Shown: piece after piece, positions 18,525 to 26,946 of the stretch
Layout of the letters: every line of letters starts with the position of its first letter
Position numbering within the stretch: the stretch's first letter is position 1
Assembly (NCBI GenBank): GCA_028822935.1
Contig: JAPKCM010000004.1
Location: 62,001-126,000, forward strand
Source of the DNA: Akkermansiaceae bacterium
GTDB taxonomy: Bacteria > Verrucomicrobiota > Verrucomicrobiia > Verrucomicrobiales > Akkermansiaceae
Direction: 5' to 3'
Length of the DNA stretch: 64,000 bases
Notes under the pieces: generated by a model
The model's database searches: none
The model's input: only the letters and a program-made list of their open reading frames with translations
What the model was told of the DNA's origin: nothing
Translations under genes and position numbers: made by a program

Positions 18525-19577
18525 ATGAAACGTCTCCTTACCTTCGCACTCGCTGCCATTTTCGGCAATCTCTCCGCTCAGGAAAAAACGCTCCACTTCG
18601 AGGGCAAGATCGGCCCAGGCAAGGGCAAGCACATCGTTCTCGTCTCGGGAGATGAAGAATACCGCTCCGAAGAAACGATGCCGATGCTGGCCAAAATCCT
18701 CGCTACCAAGCACGGCTTCGATTGCACCGTCCTCTTCTCCTGGAGCAAGGACGGAAAATACATCGACCCCAACAACTCCGCCGGAGTCATCGGCTGGGAC
18801 AAGCTCGATTCAGCCGACCTCATCATCGTGGGCACCCGGATGCGCAAGATCGCTGATGAAGCGGACCGCGCGCACATGACCAAATATCTCAACGCTGGAA
18901 AACCCGTCATTGGCTACCGCACTTCCACCCACGCCTTCATTGGCAATGAAAAGTTTGGCACCATCAGCCTCAATGACTGGGGCCTCAAGATTGTCGGCGA
19001 ACGGTGGGTGAATCACCACGGACAACACAAAGGAGAAGGAGCCCGCGGGGTCATCGAAAAAGGCCAGGAAAAGCACCCTATTTTGAATTCCGTGAGCGAC
19101 ATCTTCGCGCCCTCCGACGTCTACGGCGTGAAGAACCTCACTGAAAAAGACACCGTTCTTCTCCGCGGCCAAGTCACCAAGACTCTCGCCCCCGATTCCC
19201 CTCCAACTGAAGGGAAGAAAAATGACCCCACAATGGCGCTTGCGTGGCTCCACACTTACACCGCTCCCAATGGAGAAGCCACAGGCACCTCCCTCTGCAC
19301 CACCGCAGGTGCCTCGGTCGATTTCCTCAGCGAAGATCTCCGACGTCTCGTCGTGAACGGCACCTACCACCTGCTCGGACTCGAAGTCCCCGCAGAAGCG
19401 GACGTCAATTACATCGACCCCTTCTACCCCAGCTTCTACGGATTCTGGAGTGGCGGAAATGCTAAGATCTGGCAAAAGCGGGCCTTGGTCGCCGAAGACT
19501 TTGGCTTGGGTAAAGTGACCGAGACGCACGATCCAAAAGGAACTCCCGAGTGGCCTCATCGCCCTGAGAGAAAGTAA
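18525..19577 (+). CDS. Exported ThuA-like domain protein
   Basis: A predicted secreted protein of 350 residues with a signal peptide (MKRLLTFALAAIFGNLSAQ). I chose the second Met (18525) over 18516 because it begins the signal directly. The mature part starts like ThuA/glutamine-amidotransferase-fold proteins: GKHIVLVSGDEEYRSEETMP, then DLIIVGTRMRKI and GKPVIGYRTSTHAF. Class I amidotransferase catalytic residues are not evident. ThuA-type proteins are linked to sugar use, and in this phylum exported versions are common, but activity is unknown. Its stop TAA overlaps the ATG of the next gene by one base, implying translational coupling. Confidence 0.78.
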   Translation: MKRLLTFALAAIFGNLSAQEKTLHFEGKIGPGKGKHIVLVSGDEEYRSEETMPMLAKILATKHGFDCTVLFSWSKDGKYIDPNNSAGVIGWDKLDSADLIIVGTRMRKIADEADRAHMTKYLNAGKPVIGYRTSTHAFIGNEKFGTISLNDWGLKIVGERWVNHHGQHKGEGARGVIEKGQEKHPILNSVSDIFAPSDVYGVKNLTEKDTVLLRGQVTKTLAPDSPPTEGKKNDPTMALAWLHTYTAPNGEATGTSLCTTAGASVDFLSEDLRRLVVNGTYHLLGLEVPAEADVNYIDPFYPSFYGFWSGGNAKIWQKRALVAEDFGLGKVTETHDPKGTPEWPHRPERK

Positions 19578-20308
19578 TGAATTGGCACCATTTCCTTGCC
19601 GAATGGCAAAACGAAGCCAACGCGCAGGGATTCCAAGTCAACTTACTTTTAGAAAAAGAGGGCTACCCCATCTTGGCCTGCACCAAGGGCTCCCAGGACC
19701 TGCCTTCAATCTACCTTTCCTCGGGCGTCCATGGCGATGAACCCTCGGGACCCTGGGCGCTTCTTGGGCTTTTAAAAGAGGGCTTCTTCGACAAGCGCGC
19801 CCGCTGGATGATCTGCCCGATCCTAAATCCCTTCGGACTGGAACACGGCACGCGGGAAAACTCCGAAGGCATCGACCTCAACCGCGACTACCTCATGTGC
19901 CAGGCGCCCGAGGTCTGCGCCCACATTAAGTGGCTGGAAGCTCAACCAACACCCGTGCTCTTTCTTTCCCTGCACGAAGATTGGGAAAGCAGCGGATTCT
20001 ATTACTACGAAATCAACACCGGCGCGACAGCGCCCTCCTACGAAGAGATGCTCACCGCTGCAGGTCCCTTTTTCCCACCGGAACCCGAAAAGGAGATTGA
20101 CGACCACCCTGTAACAAAGCCCGGCTGGATTTTCCATCCTGATTCTCCTGATATCCCCGAGGGTTGGCCCGAGGCCATCTACCTTTCACGACAAGGTTGC
20201 CCACTCTCCCTGACCTTCGAAACCCCCAGCAGCATGGCGCTCAACGACCGAATCTCCTGCCACCAAGCCGTAGTGCGCTGCTCAGTAAGAAAACAGCTGA
20301 AGTTATAA
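19577..20308 (+). CDS. M14-family zinc carboxypeptidase-like protein
   Basis: A compact 243-residue M14 metallopeptidase. The zinc ligands are all visible: His52 and Glu55 in SSGVHGDEPSG, and His133 in FLSLHEDWES. Arg103 in IDLNRDY is the substrate-binding arginine and Glu215 in SLTFETPSS is the catalytic base. The small size and cytoplasmic look (no signal peptide) resemble MpaA-type murein peptide amidases or aspartoacylase-like deacylases rather than digestive carboxypeptidases. It is coupled to the ThuA-like gene (TAATG). Murein-peptide or acyl-amino-acid hydrolysis is plausible; the substrate is not known. Confidence 0.85.
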   Translation: MNWHHFLAEWQNEANAQGFQVNLLLEKEGYPILACTKGSQDLPSIYLSSGVHGDEPSGPWALLGLLKEGFFDKRARWMICPILNPFGLEHGTRENSEGIDLNRDYLMCQAPEVCAHIKWLEAQPTPVLFLSLHEDWESSGFYYYEINTGATAPSYEEMLTAAGPFFPPEPEKEIDDHPVTKPGWIFHPDSPDIPEGWPEAIYLSRQGCPLSLTFETPSSMALNDRISCHQAVVRCSVRKQLKL

Positions 20309-20362
20309 TATCCCCACGGTTCTATACTTGCGCAAAAGGGTCTTTGAGGAGATTCTTGGACC

Positions 20363-20884
20363 ATGGAAACCGAAGAAAATCTTGTTTGGAAAGGTCGCTC
20401 GAGTCAGATCATCAACTTCGTGCCTTTTGTCATTTCGCTACTGATTACGGCAATCTTCATTGTCCTAGCGTTCTTCTTCTCCCCTTTCATTGCGATCGGA
20501 GCCCTTATTCCGCTCGCTTATGCCGGTTGGATCTGGCTGAACACTAGAGTGAAAATCTTCGAATTTACCACGGAAAGACTACGTATCTACAAGGGCGTTT
20601 TTAATCAGGAAATTAACGAAGTGGAACTTTACCGGGTCAAGGACACCACGACCCAGAAGCCCTTCTGGATCCGCTTGTTCGGCCTCTCCACTCTGATCAT
20701 CGACACCTCTGACCGCTCCAGCCCCACCGTGAAAATCGCCGCAGTAAGAAATGGCAGCGATATCCGTGAAAAACTACGTGCGCAGGTTGAGATCCTTCGT
20801 GATCGCAAGCGCGTCCGTGAAGTCGACTTCGAGGGCAGCGGTGCCGACGACATGGGGGATATTGATGATTTTGACATGGCCTAA
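20363..20884 (+). CDS. bPH2-type PH domain membrane protein
   Basis: A 173-residue inner-membrane protein with two adjacent hydrophobic helices (about residues 16-38 and 42-60). A bacterial PH domain (bPH_2, former DUF304) follows: FEFTTERLRIYKGVFNQEIN, then VELYRVKDTTTQKPFWIRLF. The C-terminus is strongly acidic (FEGSGADDMGDIDDFDMA). Function of the family is unclear. A purine-rich GAGGAG precedes the ATG. It is 55 bases after the M14 gene and 28 bases before the next small membrane protein, so the three may be cotranscribed. Confidence 0.85.
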   Translation: METEENLVWKGRSSQIINFVPFVISLLITAIFIVLAFFFSPFIAIGALIPLAYAGWIWLNTRVKIFEFTTERLRIYKGVFNQEINEVELYRVKDTTTQKPFWIRLFGLSTLIIDTSDRSSPTVKIAAVRNGSDIREKLRAQVEILRDRKRVREVDFEGSGADDMGDIDDFDMA

Positions 20885-20911
20885 ACGCCCAAGCTGTCCT
20901 AGTGTCTCGCC

Positions 20912-21475
20912 ATGCAAAAATGGCTCCCCCTGATCCTCTTCGTCATCATTCTCGGGGCGACCCGTATCTTGGGCGCGATTACTCCTGATGACCTTCCGAA
21001 CTTGCAGCCTTTCGGCGCGCTCTTTTTCTGCGGGATGGCATTTTTTGGAGTGAAGTGGCTCTGGGCTCCTGCGCTTGCTTGGTTCCTGACTTATCCGCTG
21101 ACAAGTGCGCTGAATGGCTCCGACTGGAGCGCGCAACTCCTGGTGCCGGTAGTGGGATTTATCGCCATCGTCGCGTTCGCAAAATTCTTTAAAGGAAAGT
21201 CGTTAGGAAAGATCTTCTTCGGCTCGCTCGGTGCAGCGCTTGTCTTTTACCTGCTGACAAACACCCTAAGCTGGGTTCTCGATCCTGGCTACGCGAAGTC
21301 GCTTGGAGGCTGGAGCCAGGCACTCTTCACCGGACTTCCCGGCTTCCCACCGACTTGGACCTTTTTGCGCAACTCGCTGATCTCGCAAGCCGTCTTCACG
21401 GGCGCGTTCATGCTGGCCCACGCCAACCTGCCCGCTCTCTTGCCCCAAAAATTGGAGCAGGCCAGCGGAGCTTAG
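20912..21475 (+). CDS. DUF6580-like membrane protein
   Basis: A 187-residue integral membrane protein with about five hydrophobic segments. The pattern fits DUF6580 as I know it: RILGAITPDDLPNLQPFGAL (early 'N..PFGAL' motif), a KSLGKIFFGSLGAALVFYLL helix, TNTLSWVL, and a final FLRNSLISQAVFTGAF. Family function is unknown, although small vitamin-transporter S-components have a similar shape. It is the last gene before the spacer that leads into the compositionally distinct block. Confidence 0.7.
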   Translation: MQKWLPLILFVIILGATRILGAITPDDLPNLQPFGALFFCGMAFFGVKWLWAPALAWFLTYPLTSALNGSDWSAQLLVPVVGFIAIVAFAKFFKGKSLGKIFFGSLGAALVFYLLTNTLSWVLDPGYAKSLGGWSQALFTGLPGFPPTWTFLRNSLISQAVFTGAFMLAHANLPALLPQKLEQASGA

Positions 21476-22000
21476 CGCTTAAGGACTCGACGCTCTGCTT
21501 GTTCCTCCTTCAGTGGTCACCGAAACCGTCGAAGCCTTTTAAGGGCTTGGTTCTCGAAGACTCCTGACTCCACTCGATGAGACCCCAAATAGCCGCGACC
21601 AAGACAATCCTTGGCATGGCGGGAAGGAGGGCTGCGATCTCGGGTGATTAATCTCCCTCTTGAAACGCCTTGTTAACGTCAGCGGATCGCGACGGCCTTT
21701 CCGGCAGAAGAAGGGTCGTATTTCTCGTCGGAGAACGAACTGATCAACAGCTATTCCCACACCAAGAAGGACACGTGGTTCAGTGCCTGCTGAGGCAAGA
21801 TGGTGTGCTCGACTCTCGCAATGGCGATTGCTCAGCGTTTGCCATTTCTCCATGACATTTTCCTCAGGCGCCTCACCGCTCTAGGTGACTAGCCCGGAAT
21901 TGAATCACTACATCTTGGGTCTCCCTTGTGTAGGGACCCTGACCCTGGAAGTCCGAGAAACTCCTCGCCACTGCCCGGTAAATATGGGACGGTTTTTGCC
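21476..22000. other. Gene-poor spacer at the left edge of the candidate island
   Basis: About 525 bases without an intact gene. It contains a decayed minus-strand coding fragment (21679-21831, listed separately) and otherwise nothing I can assign. No terminal inverted repeats, integrase or tRNA end was seen. Confidence 0.6.
21679..21831 (-). pseudogene. Decayed 3' fragment of an unidentified gene
   Basis: One minus-strand frame reads like a protein C-terminus on both sides of a single TAG (21751-21753): AIARVEHTILPQQALNHVSF, then LVWE, the stop, then LLISSFSDEKYDPSSAGKAV ending AIR and a TGA at 21679-21681. A TGA closes it upstream and there is no start. The parent family is not recognised. 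It points to gene loss or rearrangement at the border of the next block. Confidence 0.4.
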
Positions 22001-24484
22001 ATGAATAACTGTTGGTTTATCGTGATTATTCTATTGTCCACCCACGCTCCCGCCGAGGCGCAGCTGGTGTTCGATTTTGAGGATGGCACAACTCAGGGTT
22101 GGACGACCGTATTATCTGATCCGGACATCCCACATGCCTTTACGCCCACGAACGAATCGACTGAGAATGGGACCGCGTTTCCGGTTCCATCCGGTGGAGA
22201 CTATCAGGTATTGGGACTGGAGTTTGAGAATCTTGATGGAGGGAATACCCGAGATGGCGATCACAAGACGATGCTGGCGCGATCTCCCGAGTTCATTCTT
22301 GAGGCTGGAGACCTTTCTATTGCGATTGTCGGCGGAGATGCCCACGGCGCGCTGCCCGCTAAACCTTCTGACCTCGCGGAGTCGACCGATGCCGCGGAAG
22401 GTGTCAAGGCGATGGGATTCGGGCTGCGCCGAGTAAGTGACGATAGTTACGTGGTGACGGGCGCACGGAGTAGCAATGATGATCTTTATCAGGCGATCGT
22501 GGTCACTGCAGCAGAACTGGCAGGCTTTGTGAGCGATTCTGAGACGTATACGGTCGATGTCTTCGATTCGTCGTCTGGCGGATGGGGTTGGATCGGTTTT
22601 GATAGTGTGACGGTTCCCGGTTCCTTAGTGCAATCGACCGAACTGGTGTTTGATTTTGAAGATGGCACCACGCAGGGCTGGACGACGGTGCTTTCGGATC
22701 CTCTTCTTCCGCATGAGTTCAAGCCGACCAATGAATCGTCTGAGAATGGCTCGGCGTTTCCAGTGCCTGCCAGCGGTGACTACCAGGTGCTTGGCCTTGA
22801 ATTCGAGAATGCCGATGGGGGCAATACCCGAGATGGTGCACACAAGAGTCTCTTGATGCGATCGCCGGAATTCTTCCTCGCGGATGGTGACTTTGCCATC
22901 TCCATCGTCGGAGGGGATGCGCATGGCGCATTGCCAACCAGTTCTGCGGAAGTCGCAGAGACAACGGATGCGGCTGAAGGTGTGAAGGCGATGGGCTTTG
23001 GGGTGCGCCGGGTCAGTGATGACAGCTATGTTGTCACGGGAGCACGCAGCACGAATGACGACATTTATCAAGAGATCGTCGTGGCGGCAGCCGATCTGGC
23101 AGAGCACATCAGTGCCACTGAAAAATACACGGTGGATGTCTTTGATTCGGTGTCCGGTGGTTGGGGCTGGATTGGCTTCGATAATGTGAAGTTGTCAGGG
23201 ACGCTGGTGGATCCGATTGTGGTTGTGGGTCCTGACTTCGTAGACACTGATAATGATCAGATGGACGATGCTTGGGAAACCACCCACACGCTCAACGTAG
23301 GGGAAGATGATTCCGCCGAAGATCACGACAATGACGGATTGACCAATCTTCAAGAATTTGAACTGCGGACATTCCCACGTGAGTCGGATACCGATCAGGA
23401 TGGTTTGAAGGACGGGGTTGAGACCAAGACGGGTATCTATGTGAGCCAGTCCGATACCGGCTCCCATCCTCTCCGTCCTGACACGGACTTCGACGGACTG
23501 ACGGATGGTGTCGAAAATCCAGATATTGCCTACGATCCTGGCAGTCCGAGAGCACGACCAGGAACGTCGCCCGTAAATCCTGACACCGATAGCGATGGTG
23601 GTTTAGACGGATTGGAAGTAGGCGGTGGAACCAACCCCACCGTCGCCGGGCCATTGCCTTCCGCCGTGGAAGCAGGAGGAGTGTTCCAAACCACTCATAT
23701 CTGGACCAACGATGCTCTTGAAATTGCAGGTTTATTCACTGTCGAGGAAGTGCTGAGTAATCCTGATCAGGCTGGGTTTGTGAGCATCGAGGCTGAGACG
23801 CCCTTCATCCATTTTCACGATAACGCGGTGCCACCCGTGTTTGCCGCCTCTTCACGGCCGTACCCGCTCTGGGATAACGACACCGATGGTTTTGGGAATC
23901 GTGACAATTTCCTCATCCGATCCGTCGGTCAGATCAACATTCGCAACGCCGGTTTAACGACATTTGTGTGCAACAGCGACGATGGCTTCCAGATATCGAT
24001 CGATGGAGATCTTGTTGGCGAGGCTGAGAATCGTGGCCGGAATTCAAGCAGCATCATCGATGTATCGTTGTCTGCAGGTGTTCATGATTTTGAGTTCCTG
24101 CATTGGGAGCATACCGGGGATGCCGGAGTTTCCCTATTGATCTATCGTGGAATTGGCGAGGCACCTGACTACGCATTCACGGCGAGGCGGGAGCCGGAAA
24201 CGAATCCGATCGAGGCCTACTGGGAAGTGCTGGGTGCCTTCCGCGGCAAGTCGGTGCCACTCGTGATTACCGACATCATTTACAATACTGGCGCTACCCC
24301 ATCGGTTGATGTGACGTGGTTGTCTCAGGCTGGTGACTCATTCATTATCGAGACCAGCGCCGACTTGGAAGAATGGGAAGAAGTGACGGACGCGTATCCG
24401 AGCGGTGGGGATTCGACTTCGTTTAACCTTCCGCTCAATAATCCTGTGCCAGCGAAACGCTATATTCGTGTGCTTAAGGAATGA
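22001..24484 (+). CDS. Secreted protein with internal tandem duplication, TSP3 repeats and PA14-like domain
   Basis: A predicted exported protein of 827 residues, starting at ATG 22001 with signal MNNCWFIVIILLSTHAPAEA; the open frame upstream of it lacks a signal. Two highly similar beta-rich units of 193 residues follow (starting 22064 and 22643), sharing LVFDFEDGTTQGWTTVLSDP, GDYQVLGLEFEN, VGGDAHGALP and SGGWGWIGFD. Calcium-binding TSP3 repeats come next (DTDNDQMDDAWE, DTDQDGLKDGVE, DTDFDGLTDGVE), then a PA14-like region around TTFVCNSDDGFQISIDGDLV and DFEFLHWEHTGDAGVSLLI. A short C-terminal domain ends IRVLKE. Its stop overlaps the next start by four bases (ATGA). Codon choice differs from neighbours. 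Confidence 0.8.
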   Translation: MNNCWFIVIILLSTHAPAEAQLVFDFEDGTTQGWTTVLSDPDIPHAFTPTNESTENGTAFPVPSGGDYQVLGLEFENLDGGNTRDGDHKTMLARSPEFILEAGDLSIAIVGGDAHGALPAKPSDLAESTDAAEGVKAMGFGLRRVSDDSYVVTGARSSNDDLYQAIVVTAAELAGFVSDSETYTVDVFDSSSGGWGWIGFDSVTVPGSLVQSTELVFDFEDGTTQGWTTVLSDPLLPHEFKPTNESSENGSAFPVPASGDYQVLGLEFENADGGNTRDGAHKSLLMRSPEFFLADGDFAISIVGGDAHGALPTSSAEVAETTDAAEGVKAMGFGVRRVSDDSYVVTGARSTNDDIYQEIVVAAADLAEHISATEKYTVDVFDSVSGGWGWIGFDNVKLSGTLVDPIVVVGPDFVDTDNDQMDDAWETTHTLNVGEDDSAEDHDNDGLTNLQEFELRTFPRESDTDQDGLKDGVETKTGIYVSQSDTGSHPLRPDTDFDGLTDGVENPDIAYDPGSPRARPGTSPVNPDTDSDGGLDGLEVGGGTNPTVAGPLPSAVEAGGVFQTTHIWTNDALEIAGLFTVEEVLSNPDQAGFVSIEAETPFIHFHDNAVPPVFAASSRPYPLWDNDTDGFGNRDNFLIRSVGQINIRNAGLTTFVCNSDDGFQISIDGDLVGEAENRGRNSSSIIDVSLSAGVHDFEFLHWEHTGDAGVSLLIYRGIGEAPDYAFTARREPETNPIEAYWEVLGAFRGKSVPLVITDIIYNTGATPSVDVTWLSQAGDSFIIETSADLEEWEEVTDAYPSGGDSTSFNLPLNNPVPAKRYIRVLKE

Positions 24485-26757
24485 GCGCTGATCGCTGGCG
24501 ATTGATTGCTATTTCAGCCCTGATCAGTGTGCTCGGGCTGTCGGTGGATGCTCAGGAGTTGCCTCCAGCATCGGCTCGGCTGCAGCTCGAACGCGACAGA
24601 CTGAATCAGACCGTCTGGGCACCCGAGCAGCTGGCCCAGCGCTACGAGGCATCGATCACCGGTCTCTGGGATCGCCTGCGCGGTGCAGCGTCGGCGGTGG
24701 ATGTGCTGCACTCAATTCAATGCGAGAAGTGGATTCTCCCAAAGGAAGAGGCTTCGACAATGCTTGGGATGGGGATTGGAAAGAAAGCTTTCAACTTCGC
24801 GCGTCCGCAGACGCTCAATCGAGCCAGCTTTGTGAGCTTTGTCTCTGGTTTTGCCGACAGAGGATATCGACTCGTGGCTTCGGAATTTCATCACACCTCG
24901 TTTACGCCTGACTCGAAGGAGGAGGCCGCATCGTCAACGGTTGGTTTTATGCTTCATCTGCAGAGTAGTGACCGGCGACTGGCAGTGGATGGCGTGGCAC
25001 GAGTAACGTGGAGCGGTGGGCCTGGCGGCAAAGAAATCCGCGCGAGTGAGATTGCGGTAGAACAACTTAACGTGTTGGAAACTCCGTTGCGAAATGGCTT
25101 TCTTAAGGCTGCGACCTTCGAGAGGCGAGAGAACGAGTTCCAGTCCGCCCATCCGATCCTCGTCAATGATCTCGATCACGATGGTGATGCCGAGATCATC
25201 ATCCCGCGCTGGAATCGACGCTATGACAATCAGCTCGCGACCGAAAAACCCCAGCTTGTCGACTCGGCTTTTCTGGATCACTGGAAGCCGCAGGAAGAAT
25301 GTGGACTGCTGGCGGATCTCAATCTGGATGGACAAATCGACTACATCACGATGGTCAAGAATGAAGGATTGACCGTCTACGATGGTGCAGCGCTCGGTCG
25401 ATTTCCAACACCTGGACGTGTCATTTTTACGCATCAGGACCTACTTGCCCCGATGGCGCTGACGGCTGGCGACATCGATGCTGATGGCGATCTTGATTTG
25501 TTTCTTTCGCAGTACAAGCCATCCTATGTCGGGGGTCAGATGCCGACGCCTTTTTACGACGCGAACGATGGTTTCCCGTCGTTCATGTTACGAAATGACG
25601 GAGGGCGATTTGTCGATGTGACAACAGAGTGTGGTCTCGGCAAGAAGCGCAATCGCCGCACCTATAGCGCGTCTCTGGTAGATCTCGACAGGGACGGTGA
25701 TCTCGATCTGTCGGTGGTCAGCGACTACGCAGGAGTTGACGTCTATTCCAATGATGGCAGTGGTCGCTTTGTTGACACCTCTGCGGCATTGAACTCGAAT
25801 CGCCTTTTTGGCATGGCGCAGAGTGTTGCTGACTACAACGGAGACGGTTGGTTGGATCTGCTCGCGATCGGCATGAGCAGCAGCACCGCGCGCCGGTTGG
25901 ACAATCTGAGATTGGGCCCTGAGAGTCGCAAAGACTATCAGGAGAACCGCGCTGCCATGGGTTATGGAAACCGCCTTTATCTGGGTGGGGAAAAGGGTCT
26001 CCGGCAGAGTCCTTTCAATGAGCAAATCGCTCGAACGGGCTGGTCTTGGGGTGTCAGCTCGTTCGATTTTGATAACGATGGACGGCGCGACCTTTATATC
26101 TCCAATGGTTTTCGCAGTGGCAGATCAGCGAAAGATTATTGCTCGCACTACTGGACTCAGGATATCTATGCGGGTGACTCGAAGGAGAACGCGGCGCTTG
26201 TTCCAGTGTTTGCCAAGTCAATGTTGGCGTTGAACCTCGGGCAGATCTCGTGGAATGGCTTTGAACACAATCATCTCAAGTGGAATCTGGGTGGTGGTAG
26301 TTTCGCGGACGTGGCATTCTTGTTCGGAGCGAGCTTCGAATACGACGCGAGGGTCGCCATCACGGAAGATTTTGATGGCGATGGACGGGAGGATCTTCTC
26401 GTGAGCGAATACCTGTTCGTAGGTCGCGGATTTCAATCGAAACTGCATCTCTACTTGAACCGGAGTAATCTGGCTGCCGAACCAAACGACTGGATCGCAT
26501 TCAAATTATTGCCATCTGCAGGACAGGCGATTTTGGGTGCAGTGGTGACGATCGAAACGTCGAACGGAACGCAGACGCATCCGCTCATTGCCGGGGACGG
26601 ATTTCTCAGTCAGGATGCATTCACCGCTCATTTTGGACTGGGAAAACGAGCCAAGGTAGCGAAGGCGACAATCCGCTGGCCCGGCGGTCGCACCCTTGAT
26701 TTGAAAGTGCCACAAAAGAATCGTGTCCACTCGATCCGTGCTGAGGCGGCAGAATGA
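24481..26757 (+). CDS. Secreted FG-GAP/VCBS and ASPIC/UnbV (CRTAC1-like) repeat protein
   Basis: A predicted exported protein of 758 residues; the N-terminal hydrophobic stretch RLIAISALISVLGLSVDAQ is a likely signal. After an alpha/beta N-terminal region of about 220 residues come beta-propeller repeats with calcium-binding loops: DLDHDGDAEI, DINLDGQIDY-like, DIDADGDLDL, DLDRDGDLDL, DYNGDGWLDL and DFDNDGRRDL. The last 90 residues fit the ASPIC/UnbV domain, with AHFGLGKRAKVAKATIRWPG. Such proteins are probably adhesive or polymer-binding. It is translationally coupled to the preceding TSP3/PA14 protein, and both share G/T-ending codon choice, so they likely travel and work together. Confidence 0.85.
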   Translation: MSADRWRLIAISALISVLGLSVDAQELPPASARLQLERDRLNQTVWAPEQLAQRYEASITGLWDRLRGAASAVDVLHSIQCEKWILPKEEASTMLGMGIGKKAFNFARPQTLNRASFVSFVSGFADRGYRLVASEFHHTSFTPDSKEEAASSTVGFMLHLQSSDRRLAVDGVARVTWSGGPGGKEIRASEIAVEQLNVLETPLRNGFLKAATFERRENEFQSAHPILVNDLDHDGDAEIIIPRWNRRYDNQLATEKPQLVDSAFLDHWKPQEECGLLADLNLDGQIDYITMVKNEGLTVYDGAALGRFPTPGRVIFTHQDLLAPMALTAGDIDADGDLDLFLSQYKPSYVGGQMPTPFYDANDGFPSFMLRNDGGRFVDVTTECGLGKKRNRRTYSASLVDLDRDGDLDLSVVSDYAGVDVYSNDGSGRFVDTSAALNSNRLFGMAQSVADYNGDGWLDLLAIGMSSSTARRLDNLRLGPESRKDYQENRAAMGYGNRLYLGGEKGLRQSPFNEQIARTGWSWGVSSFDFDNDGRRDLYISNGFRSGRSAKDYCSHYWTQDIYAGDSKENAALVPVFAKSMLALNLGQISWNGFEHNHLKWNLGGGSFADVAFLFGASFEYDARVAITEDFDGDGREDLLVSEYLFVGRGFQSKLHLYLNRSNLAAEPNDWIAFKLLPSAGQAILGAVVTIETSNGTQTHPLIAGDGFLSQDAFTAHFGLGKRAKVAKATIRWPGGRTLDLKVPQKNRVHSIRAEAAE

Positions 26758-26780
26758 GAACTATGGCCCCAGTCACCCGA

Positions 26781-26921
26781 TCACTCTCCGGTCCCTGACT
26801 CCGTCATATTCTCAAATACTTCCTCCAACGCCAACCCGAATACCACCGAAATCCGGAACGCCACCTCCATCGAAGGAAAATATTTCCAGCCCTCAAGTGG
26901 TCCACCTAAAAAGAAAAATCC
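26781..26921 (-). other. Coding-like fragment between the island and putA
   Basis: In the 189-base tail-to-tail gap a minus-strand frame is open and protein-like: GPLEGWKYFPSMEVAFRISV, then VFGLALEEVFENMTESGTGE and a stop at 26781-26783. No start is convincing upstream. It may be the remnant of a gene disrupted at the right border of the preceding block. No terminator hairpin is obvious in the gap. Confidence 0.3.
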
Positions 26922-26946
26922 TAACAGTCAGCCTCACGGAGTGCGC

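Noticed and set aside
26755-26946. In-frame continuation of the FG-GAP protein past its TGA (ELWPQSPDHSPVPDSVIFSN and on).
   Set aside because: The reading is open but composition changes abruptly at the stop. The ASPIC domain is already complete, and the opposite strand also reads as coding, so readthrough is not supported.
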